From Lachnospiraceae bacterium UBA3866 (GTDB lineage Bacteria; Bacillota; Clostridia; Lachnospirales; Lachnospiraceae): a stretch of 47,216 nucleotides of DNA. The DNA is taken from positions 1 to 47,216 of the forward strand of contig DGGU01000034.1 of assembly GCA_002392345.1 (NCBI GenBank). Reading direction: 5' to 3'. Below are positions 25,995 through 33,587 of this stretch, piece after piece (within the stretch, counting starts at the first letter, position 1; every line of letters starts with the position of its first letter). Under the pieces are notes generated by a model that was given only the letters and a program-made list of their open reading frames with translations, was not told the origin of the DNA and did no database searches. Position numbers and translations under genes: made by a program.

Positions 25995-26017
25995 TAATTA
26001 GTTAAAGAAGTTTTTAT

Positions 26018-29000
26018 ATGAATCAAGAACTCAAAAATCTACAGCAGAAGTATGCAATCAATCTTTTTGATTGGATGAATTTTGAGTGCATTGATGGTAA
26101 AGATGAATCAAAAAGCAAGATTCTTGTCATTGGTGATGTAGATGATAATTTTATATTCCCTCTTGCAAGCCGAGTTGGCCATCTATCTATAGTATTAGAG
26201 ACTGAAGAGATGGAGAAGACAGTGGGCTACTTAAGCCTGCCATCTAATGTAAGCATATATAAAGAGTTCATAGATGTTGATGTGAGAGCCTTGGGCGATA
26301 GACTTGCAGGGAAAAAATTTGATTATGTACTTATACCTTCACTTAGTAAAAAAATAGGCAGCCTAGTTGGAGAGAAACTCGAAGATATAATAAAGTTTAT
26401 ATCATCAGGCTATCTTGAAGATAAAGGTAGAGTTTTAATTGCCTTTGATAACAAAACTTCTTTTGACATTATAGCAGGCGCAAAAGTAGAAGAAGAGCTT
26501 TTGACTTTTTCACATAAGGATATAGAGGCTTTAGAGAAAAAGATTAAAGTAGAATATCCACTTTCAAAGCTTAAAGTTTATTACCCTATGCCAGAGTATA
26601 AATTTCCTCTTAGGATCTACAGCGATAGATATCTACCAAAACTTGAAGATGAAAATGCAATGACTAGGAATCTTATAGCTATTGGCAAGTTCAAAGAGTA
26701 TTGCAATTCATATATATTATATTTTGATTGTGTAAGTGAAAATCTTGATGAAGGTAAATACGAGACTATATATGCAAAATATAATGTCAACCGAACTAAG
26801 AAATTCGCACTTAGAACTAGTATAATTGAAAATAGTGCTGGAGTAAAAAAGGTTATAAAGAAGGCTGTATATGCAGATGCCAATGATCAAGTTAGGCAGA
26901 TGGTAGAAAGCACAGACCTGATTAAAAACAAATCTATCATAACCCTAAAACCTATAGAATATGTAAGTAGCAAAGAAGCTATTGATGGAAAGGCTTATGC
27001 TGTATATCCATTTATAGATGGAGAGATACTTACAGATGTGATACTTGATAGAATTAAAAAAGGTGAGAAAGAAAAAGAAGTAATTACTGAATACATGTAT
27101 AAACTTATAGGTAAGTTTAGTGGCTTGCTTCAAAATTATAATCTTGATTGCACTTTCCAAAATGTAATAGTTTCTAATAATAAGCTCTATGTCATAGATA
27201 GCGAATGGGTATCAGATGATACCACAGAAGTTGATTTTTTGAGATTTAGAATATTAAAATATTTTTGGAAGTCAAGCAAACAGTATCTTTCATATAGCAC
27301 TTTTAGGGATATGGTTCGAGATTTTGATATAAGCTATATGGATGCTGAGAGATATGAAGAAGCTGAAAACGAATTTCAATCAAGAGTGCATGAAAATATC
27401 AATAACCTTGATGTAGTAAAATACGATGAGATCAATCCAGGTTATGCAAAGTTATATTACGTGAAGACAGAACTTGAGAGAGTTAGAGAGCAGTTAGAGA
27501 GAATCACCGGTGAGAATAATCTTGTAGATTATCAAACCAATAAGCAAAATGAGATTATAAGACTTACTAATGTTCATGTATTTAATCTAGAGAAGATTAT
27601 CAAGAATCTTCAAGATCAAGTTGGTGCTCTCGCAGACAGGAACAAGGTTCTTTTGAAAAGAGAAGGTGTACTATATAAGATTGCGAGAAAACTTAAAAAA
27701 TTTACAGAGAAATTTTTGCCACCAGAGACAGCACGCAATAAGATCGTAAAGTATGTATACAGAACTTTGAGACATCCGTTTAAGATGCTTAAGACTTATT
27801 TCACTGTCGAAGGAAGAAATCGTATAGTTGGAGATTTCATGATAGGGGATGCATATTTTGAATGTGGAAAGGTAGACCTGCCTAAGTGTGACAATCCTAA
27901 AGTGTCTATCATAATCCCTTGTTATAATCAGATCAGATATACATATAAATGTCTGTATTCTATAGTACACACAACTGATCATACTAAGATTCCATATGAA
28001 GTTATAGTTGCAGATGATGTGTCAACTGACACTACGAGAAACATATCAAAGTATGTAGACAATGTTGTGGTCAATAGAAACGAGATTAATCTTGGTTTCT
28101 TAAAGAACTGCAATGCAGCAGCAAAACTTGCAAAAGGCGAGTACATATATTTTCTCAATAATGATACTGAACTTCATGATAATGCTATAGATGCACTTGT
28201 TAGACTTTTAGATGAGAACTCATCTATAGGTATGGTTGGCTCAAAACTTTTATTTGCCGATGGCATACTTCAAGAAGCTGGTGGCATCATATGGAGTGAT
28301 GGCTCAGGCACTAATTATGGAAGGGGAGATGACCCAGAAGACTTTAAGTATAATTATGTAAGAGAAGTTGATTATATATCTGGTGCATCAATTATGATAA
28401 GAAAAAATCTTTGGAACATAATTGGTGGTTTTGATGAGAGATATACACCGGCTTATTGCGAAGACTCGGATCTTGCTTTTGAAGTGAGAAAGTATGGATA
28501 TAAGGTTGTGTATCAACCTGCTTCAGTAGTTACTCATTTTGAAGGAATAAGTAATGGCACTGATGAAAATGATACTAGTAGCATCAAATCATATCAGACG
28601 GTTAATGTAGAGAAATTAAAAGAGAAATGGAAAGAAGAACTGACAGAGCAGTCAGTTAAAAGCGAAGTACCTGATTTCTTTAGAGCAAGAGAACGGTCTC
28701 AAAATAAAAAGGCGATACTTTTCATAGATCATTATGTACCAACTTGGGATAAAGACGCAGGTTCTAAGACAGTATATTCATACATGATGCTTTTTAAAGA
28801 GAAGGGTTATAGCGTAAAATTCATGGGTGATAATTTTATGCTCAATTCACCTTATGGCGAAGCGCTAGAACAGGCTGGCATAGAGATAATACATGGCAAT
28901 GATATACAAGCAAACTTATGGCAATACTTGAGTGACAACAAGAGAAATTTCGATTTTGTATTTTTAAATCGTCCTCATATAGCTATAAAGTACATAGATT

Positions 29001-29806
29001 TCATACGACAAAATATGTATGCCAAGATAATATATTACGGACATGATCTCCACTATATGAGACTTCAAAGAGAATTCAATCTTATGGGAGAAGAAAGGAT
29101 ACTTGATGAATTCAGATACTATAGAAGCATAGAGTATTCGTTACTTTATAAGGCTGACATAAGTTATTATCCTTCATACAAAGAGATAGAAGAGATTAAG
29201 AAAATTGATGATAGTCTTAGAGTGAAAGCAATCAATGCTTATATGTTTGATGAGAAAGAGATAGTATATAGAGATTTTAGTGTGACGAAGGATCTCCTTT
29301 TTGTAGGAGGTTTCTCTCATGACCCTAATGTTGATGCTATAAAATGGTTACATGAGAGTATCATGCCAAGAGTAAGGGCGAGAAATAAGGACATCAATGT
29401 AGTGGTTGTCGGGTCTAATCCGACTGAAGAGATAGTTAATATATGTAACGAAGGAGGATATGTATTAAAGGGATTCGTATCTGATGAAGAATTGATAGAA
29501 CTTTATAAAAATACAAGGATAGTCATAGCGCCACTTAGATTTGGAGCAGGTATAAAAGGAAAGATTATAGAAGCTATGGCTAATGGTGCAGCTATCATAA
29601 CTACAAATTGCGGTGCTGAAGGCATAGTCGATGCATCGTATTTTATGAAGATAACTGATGACGCAGCAGATTTCGCAGGTGACATACTTAAACTATATAA
29701 TGATTTTGATGAATTAAAGAATCTATCATTAGAGACTCAGAAAGTCATCAATAGGAAATTTACTACTGATGCAGCGTGGAATATAATAAAGGAAGATTTC
29801 GCATAA
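26018..29806 (+). CDS. Multi-domain glycosyltransferase (GT2 + GT4)
   Basis: A 1262-residue protein. Residues 1-240 look like an alpha/beta fold resembling a degenerate methyltransferase ('SKILVIGDVDDNFIFPLASR'). Residues ~260-440 resemble a small-molecule kinase fold, with 'TFQNVIVSNNKLYVIDSEW' like the catalytic/metal loop of phosphotransferases. Residues ~480-555 form a coiled coil. A GT2 domain spans ~626-870 ('VSIIIPCYNQ', 'YFLNNDTELHDNA', 'GGFDERYTPAYCEDSDLAFE'), and a GT4/GT1-type domain ~897-1262 ('LLFVGGFSHDPNVDAIKWL', 'PLRFGAGIKGKIIEAMANGA'). It probably adds at least two sugars to a surface glycan. It overlaps the nucleotidyltransferase gene by one base. Donor sugars are unknown, heptose being a candidate from context. 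Confidence 0.85.
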   Translation: MNQELKNLQQKYAINLFDWMNFECIDGKDESKSKILVIGDVDDNFIFPLASRVGHLSIVLETEEMEKTVGYLSLPSNVSIYKEFIDVDVRALGDRLAGKKFDYVLIPSLSKKIGSLVGEKLEDIIKFISSGYLEDKGRVLIAFDNKTSFDIIAGAKVEEELLTFSHKDIEALEKKIKVEYPLSKLKVYYPMPEYKFPLRIYSDRYLPKLEDENAMTRNLIAIGKFKEYCNSYILYFDCVSENLDEGKYETIYAKYNVNRTKKFALRTSIIENSAGVKKVIKKAVYADANDQVRQMVESTDLIKNKSIITLKPIEYVSSKEAIDGKAYAVYPFIDGEILTDVILDRIKKGEKEKEVITEYMYKLIGKFSGLLQNYNLDCTFQNVIVSNNKLYVIDSEWVSDDTTEVDFLRFRILKYFWKSSKQYLSYSTFRDMVRDFDISYMDAERYEEAENEFQSRVHENINNLDVVKYDEINPGYAKLYYVKTELERVREQLERITGENNLVDYQTNKQNEIIRLTNVHVFNLEKIIKNLQDQVGALADRNKVLLKREGVLYKIARKLKKFTEKFLPPETARNKIVKYVYRTLRHPFKMLKTYFTVEGRNRIVGDFMIGDAYFECGKVDLPKCDNPKVSIIIPCYNQIRYTYKCLYSIVHTTDHTKIPYEVIVADDVSTDTTRNISKYVDNVVVNRNEINLGFLKNCNAAAKLAKGEYIYFLNNDTELHDNAIDALVRLLDENSSIGMVGSKLLFADGILQEAGGIIWSDGSGTNYGRGDDPEDFKYNYVREVDYISGASIMIRKNLWNIIGGFDERYTPAYCEDSDLAFEVRKYGYKVVYQPASVVTHFEGISNGTDENDTSSIKSYQTVNVEKLKEKWKEELTEQSVKSEVPDFFRARERSQNKKAILFIDHYVPTWDKDAGSKTVYSYMMLFKEKGYSVKFMGDNFMLNSPYGEALEQAGIEIIHGNDIQANLWQYLSDNKRNFDFVFLNRPHIAIKYIDFIRQNMYAKIIYYGHDLHYMRLQREFNLMGEERILDEFRYYRSIEYSLLYKADISYYPSYKEIEEIKKIDDSLRVKAINAYMFDEKEIVYRDFSVTKDLLFVGGFSHDPNVDAIKWLHESIMPRVRARNKDINVVVVGSNPTEEIVNICNEGGYVLKGFVSDEELIELYKNTRIVIAPLRFGAGIKGKIIEAMANGAAIITTNCGAEGIVDASYFMKITDDAADFAGDILKLYNDFDELKNLSLETQKVINRKFTTDAAWNIIKEDFA

Positions 29807-30567
29807 TGCAAGCAATTATACTTTGTGGTGGAAAAGGAACAAGACTTAGAGATGTTATAGGGGAGAGACAGAAGACTATGACAGCGTTTGAAGATACCCC
29901 TTTTCTTGTTGATGTAATCAATTATCTTAAGTCATATAGGATTACCAATGTCATCTTTGCGACAGGATATAAGAGTGACGAAGTGAGAGCATATTTTGGA
30001 GATAAGTATTTCTATGGCGTGGAAGTAAACTATTCTGAAGAAGAAGTGCCACTTGGAACAGGCGGTGCTATTCGAAAAGCTTTACCTAAGATAAAATATG
30101 ATTATGTATATGTGTTAAATGGAGATACTCTTTTTAAGGCAGACTTATACAAATTAAAAGAGAGCTTTTTAAGATTAGATGCGAGCATGAGTATAGCTTG
30201 TAAAACTATAGAAGATAAAAGTAGATACGGCACTATAAGGCTTGATTATAGCGGAGAAAGAACTAATGGTAATAAAGAAGATGGCATACTTATATCATTC
30301 GATGAAAAAGTAAAAAGTCGCGGCAAACATGCGGATGAGACATATATTAATGGTGGCATATACATATTGAAAAAAAGTCTTATTGAATCGATAGAACCAG
30401 ATAGAGAAGTGTCATTAGAAAAAGAACTTATGCCACAATGGATAAAGGAAGGAAAGATTATAGGTGGTGTAGTTAGCGATGGAGATTTTATAGATATAGG
30501 TACACCTGAAAGCCTTAATCAATATAAAAAGATGAAAGGAAATATTGAAATGGCAAATGAACAATAA
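29806..30567 (+). CDS. Sugar-phosphate nucleotidyltransferase, HddC-like
   Basis: A 253-residue nucleotidyltransferase: 'MQAIILCGGKGTRL' is the nucleotide-binding loop, 'VPLGTGGAIRKAL' and 'YVLNGDTLFKADL' the sugar-binding and metal-binding parts, and 'YINGGIYILKKSL' is also typical. Closest in look to D-glycero-D-manno-heptose-1-phosphate guanylyltransferase (HddC) of Gram-positive GDP-heptose pathways; the GmhB- and GmhA-like genes just downstream support this, but mannose- or glucose-1-phosphate activity cannot be ruled out. The ATG at 29806 shares a base with the preceding TAA stop and follows AAGGAAG; the longer frame from 29776 would overlap the glycosyltransferase without reason. Confidence 0.8.
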   Translation: MQAIILCGGKGTRLRDVIGERQKTMTAFEDTPFLVDVINYLKSYRITNVIFATGYKSDEVRAYFGDKYFYGVEVNYSEEEVPLGTGGAIRKALPKIKYDYVYVLNGDTLFKADLYKLKESFLRLDASMSIACKTIEDKSRYGTIRLDYSGERTNGNKEDGILISFDEKVKSRGKHADETYINGGIYILKKSLIESIEPDREVSLEKELMPQWIKEGKIIGGVVSDGDFIDIGTPESLNQYKKMKGNIEMANEQ

Positions 30568-31105
30568 AGGGAAATTAAAAACATATCTTATGGTTGCTCT
30601 TATGGCAGCTATCATATCAGTTGTATCACCTTTTTCAATCGTCATTCCTATAAGTCCTGTGCCTATAACACTTGCTACTTTTGCCATATATCTTACTGTA
30701 TACTTACTTGGATGTAAGTATGGAACTATCAGTACTATAATTTATGTATTGCTTGGATTTATTGGTGCTCCTGTGTTCACTGGTTTTACTGGAGGCGTTG
30801 CTAAGGTTCTTGGACCTACAGGCGGGTATATAATAGGATATATATTTCTTGCACTTATTGAAGGATTAATCATAGGCGATAGATATGAGGGTGCATTTTT
30901 TAGTTTTCTTGGAATGATAGTTGGAACGGTTGTTTTATATGCTTTTGGTACTGTGTGGCTTACAATTTCTATGCATATGACAATTAGTGAAGCGTTATTT
31001 GCAGCAGTTGTTCCTTTCATACCAGGGGATATTATTAAGATGGTCTTAGCTTATGTATCAGGTAAGAAGATAAAGACATTACTTATTAAGGCGGGCATCA
31101 TATAG
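30545..31105 (+). CDS. bioY: BioY biotin transporter (ECF S component)
   Basis: A 186-residue membrane protein with six hydrophobic segments. 'VSPFSIVIPISPVPITLATF', 'GAPVFTGFTGGVAKVLGPTGGY' (in part) and 'PGDIIKMVLAYVSGKKI' are the BioY signatures, so it should bind biotin and pair with an energy-coupling module encoded elsewhere. The TTG at 30545 is chosen because AAAGGA at 30535-30540 sits four bases before it; an ATG at 30557 would be 16 bases away. It overlaps the nucleotidyltransferase gene and ends five bases before the GmhB-like gene, so it is locked inside the heptose-type operon. No biotin-operator site is apparent. Confidence 0.9.
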   Translation: MKWQMNNKGKLKTYLMVALMAAIISVVSPFSIVIPISPVPITLATFAIYLTVYLLGCKYGTISTIIYVLLGFIGAPVFTGFTGGVAKVLGPTGGYIIGYIFLALIEGLIIGDRYEGAFFSFLGMIVGTVVLYAFGTVWLTISMHMTISEALFAAVVPFIPGDIIKMVLAYVSGKKIKTLLIKAGII

Positions 31106-31110
31106 TATAT

Positions 31111-31836
31111 ATGGAGATGTTAAAACAAAAAATTTTGTTTTTAGATAGAGATGGAACCATATGCTATGATGAAGGAGCATTTGGCAGTGAGAGATATCCT
31201 TATGAGGAAGTGCTTGAAAAAACTAGACCGATAGAAGGAGTAAAGGAAAGTTTAAGATATGCTAAAGAGAAAGGTTATCTACTTGTAGTTATATCTAATC
31301 AAGCTGGCATAGCTAAAGGCCGTTTTGACGAATGGCATACTCATTATAGCAACATGTTATTACAAGATAAGTTAGATGGGTTAATAGATGGATTTTATTA
31401 TTGCCCTCATCATACTACAGGCAAAAACAATAATGGAAAAATTGCTCCGAATGCTAAGCTTAATCTAATATGTGAGTGCAATTGTAGAAAGCCGATGATT
31501 GGGATGTTCCTAAAGTGTGAAGAGGACCTTAAAAATGGCAAGTTGCAGTACATTGATAAGGGATTTATAGATAGAAAGCTTGTGTATGAAGAAGATAGAG
31601 ACAAGATATATAAAAAAAATGTAGAAAAATGCCAAGTTGATAAAAGTAATTCTTATATGATAGGAGACAAATGGATTGATGTGCTAGCGGGAGAAAGATA
31701 TGGTGTGAATCCGATCTTTGTATTAACTGGAGAAGGTGAAGTAGAGTACTATAAAAAAAAAGAGACGCAAAAAATATTACCAATTAATTATAAAGTCTAT
31801 AAAGATATAAATACATTTATAAGGGAGTGTATATGA
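31111..31836 (+). CDS. HAD phosphatase, GmhB-like
   Basis: A 241-residue HAD-family phosphatase of the histidinol-phosphate/heptose-bisphosphate branch. The nucleophile loop is 'ILFLDRDGTICYDEG', the second motif 'VVISNQAGIAKGRF', a zinc loop 'CPHH' with 'CECNC', then 'RKPMIGMFLKCEEDL', and the metal-binding 'YMIGDKWIDVLAG'. It would remove the 7-phosphate of heptose 1,7-bisphosphate. It is about 50 residues longer than E. coli GmhB, the extra part lying in the zinc loop and between 'RKP' and the last motif (around residues 140-175). ATGA overlap couples it to the GmhA-like gene. Confidence 0.85.
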   Translation: MEMLKQKILFLDRDGTICYDEGAFGSERYPYEEVLEKTRPIEGVKESLRYAKEKGYLLVVISNQAGIAKGRFDEWHTHYSNMLLQDKLDGLIDGFYYCPHHTTGKNNNGKIAPNAKLNLICECNCRKPMIGMFLKCEEDLKNGKLQYIDKGFIDRKLVYEEDRDKIYKKNVEKCQVDKSNSYMIGDKWIDVLAGERYGVNPIFVLTGEGEVEYYKKKETQKILPINYKVYKDINTFIRECI

Positions 31837-32495
31837 GTTATATCGATGAATTGTGTGATAGAAGAGCAGTTTTAAAGAATGTCAAAATAGATATTGAGAA
31901 AGCATGTGAACACATGAAAGATTGCTATAAAAGTGGCAATAAGGTTTTAATTTGTGGCAATGGCGGTAGTTCTGCTGATGCATCTCATCTTACTGGCGAA
32001 CTTATAAAAGGCTTTAAAAAGAAAAGACCTATTGATGAGAAATTCGAAGAGAAACTTAAAGAATCCATAGAAGATTATATGGATAAAAATAGTCTTTCCA
32101 ATACAAGAATTTTACTTAGAGAGATGAAAGATAACCTTGAAGTTGGACTTCCTACTATAGATATTACAGCATTTGCTGGTGCCAATACTGCGTATATCAA
32201 TGATAAAGATCCGAGATTTGTATATGCTAATTCTACCCTTGCGCTAGGGAAGAAGGGCGATGTGCTTCTTTGTATCACTACTTCTGGTAATTCGGAAAAT
32301 GTAGTTAATGCAGCCTTTGTCGCTAAAGCGGTTGGTATGAAAGTGATAGCGCTCACAGGTTTTGATGGTGGCAAGATCAAAGACATAGCAGATGTGAGCA
32401 TAGTAGTTCCAATCAATGAAACCTATCTAATCCAAGAAGAACATCTCGCCATATATCATGCAATAGCCCTTGACATAGAAGAGGAGTTTTTCTAG
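31833..32495 (+). CDS. gmhA: SIS-domain sugar isomerase, GmhA-like
   Basis: A 220-residue SIS-domain protein matching phosphoheptose isomerase, which converts sedoheptulose 7-phosphate to glycero-manno-heptose 7-phosphate. Signatures are 'GNKVLICGNGGSSADASHL', 'GDVLLCITTSGNSENVVNAA' and 'IQEEHLAIYHAIALDIEE', whose Glu and His correspond to the active-site residues. A charged insertion of about 35 residues (about 70-107) interrupts the usual fold between 'GELIKGFKKKRP' and 'ITAFAGANTAY'. The ATG at 31833 overlaps the previous stop and follows AAGGGAG at 31821-31827; a GTG at 31827 lies within that site and is rejected. Last gene of the operon. Confidence 0.87.
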   Translation: MSYIDELCDRRAVLKNVKIDIEKACEHMKDCYKSGNKVLICGNGGSSADASHLTGELIKGFKKKRPIDEKFEEKLKESIEDYMDKNSLSNTRILLREMKDNLEVGLPTIDITAFAGANTAYINDKDPRFVYANSTLALGKKGDVLLCITTSGNSENVVNAAFVAKAVGMKVIALTGFDGGKIKDIADVSIVVPINETYLIQEEHLAIYHAIALDIEEEFF

Positions 32496-32520
32496 TGCTT
32501 AGGCTAATTGTGATTAAGAA

Positions 32521-32556
32521 AAAAAGAATGGCCTAGTCGAGCCATTCTTTTTCGTT
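32521..32556. terminator. Bidirectional terminator between gmhA and radical SAM gene
   Basis: AAAAAGAATGGC at 32521-32532 pairs with GCCATTCTTTTT at 32541-32552 around an eight-base loop. T-runs flank it in both directions. The radical SAM stop codon (32533-32535) lies in the loop, so the end of that coding sequence forms one arm. Confidence 0.9.
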
Positions 32557-33471
32557 TTTATATAAGAATTTTAGATCGTAAGGTTCGAAGACTACCTTTC
32601 TATATCTATCGATATCAAGTGGGGTGTTATCCCAGTCAGAATGAAAATCACCATTTTGTTTTATAAGTATATCATATAATATATTGTAGGTGATACCACT
32701 TTCGGGATCCTTTTCTTCTATAGTGGAGTATGGAAGAGTCTTGTGATAAGTCATACGCTCCCATTTGCCTATTTCTTCCATATAATATTTGAAATGGAAA
32801 CCATTTCTCATCCTACAACCATCTAGTCCTATGTAAGTGAAATGATTCATGAGGTCTTGAAGTATTAGGTCGTGCTCTTCATCGTAAAGATTTTCAGGTG
32901 TCGTCTCAGTATAGTCGTATCTAAATTGTATAGGTATCTGGTATCTGCCCCATCTCTTTACATAATCATAAAGTTTATCTATTTTATCATAATTTCTATA
33001 TAAGACACAATTAACTCTTTTCTTGGTTGGTATATTAGCAACAAGTTCATCGGGCGATTCTTCGACGAAAGGACGGATATGCCTTGAAATGTTGATGCAA
33101 GTTATTTTAGATTTGTTTTTTTCTACAAAAGCTAGCATCTCTTCGCCGGAGATGTTTGGTTGAATAGGGAAAGTGGTGTTGATATAGATTTTATGTGTTG
33201 TAGGAACTGCATCGAGCATCTTTTGAAGTGATGCGAGATTGGCAAGAGGTTCTCCGCCAGTAAATACAAAATCGCAAAGTGGAGTGATCTCATCTATAGT
33301 TTTTATGCTTTCTATAATTTTCTCTGCACTGAACTTAGATGTATCGGCATATTCTTTCTTATTTACACAAAAAGGACAGTTGTTATTGCAATCATAAGGT
33401 ACAAATACCGTGCAAGTACAACCGCCTTCTCTTGTCTTATATGGATTTTTGTTATTGACATTTGGAGCCAT
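32533..33471 (-). CDS. Radical SAM protein of unknown function
   Basis: A 312-residue radical SAM enzyme. The cluster motif Cys-X3-Cys-X2-Cys is seen in 'PYDCNNNCPFCVNKKEYAD', and 'FVFTGGEPLANLASLQKML' is the SAM-binding GGE segment. 'INTTFPIQPN' and 'NISRHIRPF' are other core strands. There is no SPASM-type cluster-rich tail, only isolated Cys residues. Its substrate cannot be told; the family is broad. It is a lone gene, with its own promoter and terminator. No ribosome site precedes the ATG, though the leader is about 30 bases. Confidence 0.82.
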   Translation of the reverse strand: MAPNVNNKNPYKTREGGCTCTVFVPYDCNNNCPFCVNKKEYADTSKFSAEKIIESIKTIDEITPLCDFVFTGGEPLANLASLQKMLDAVPTTHKIYINTTFPIQPNISGEEMLAFVEKNKSKITCINISRHIRPFVEESPDELVANIPTKKRVNCVLYRNYDKIDKLYDYVKRWGRYQIPIQFRYDYTETTPENLYDEEHDLILQDLMNHFTYIGLDGCRMRNGFHFKYYMEEIGKWERMTYHKTLPYSTIEEKDPESGITYNILYDILIKQNGDFHSDWDNTPLDIDRYRKVVFEPYDLKFLYKNEKEWLD

Positions 33472-33507
33472 ATTACTATTGGGTAGTCAAAAATTACAAT
33501 ATTACTT

Positions 33508-33536
33508 ATTATATAAGTTTTTAATTGTAAAATCAA
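33508..33536 (-). promoter_or_regulatory. Sigma-A promoter for the radical SAM gene
   Basis: On the minus strand TTGATT (33536-33531), a 17-base spacer and TATAAT (33513-33508). Transcription would start near 33501, about 30 bases before the ATG. Confidence 0.7.
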
Positions 33537-33570
33537 TCCCTTTAAAGTAGTAGTATTTATTAGAAAAATG

Positions 33571-33579
33571 TGTTAAAAT
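33571..33579 (+). promoter_or_regulatory. Extended -10 element before gdpP
   Basis: TGTTAAAAT at 33571-33579 fits the extended -10 pattern (TG, one base, TAAAAT). No good -35 box is found at the right distance. Transcription would start at about 33586-33588, at the start codon. Confidence 0.4.
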
Positions 33580-33587
33580 ATATATTT

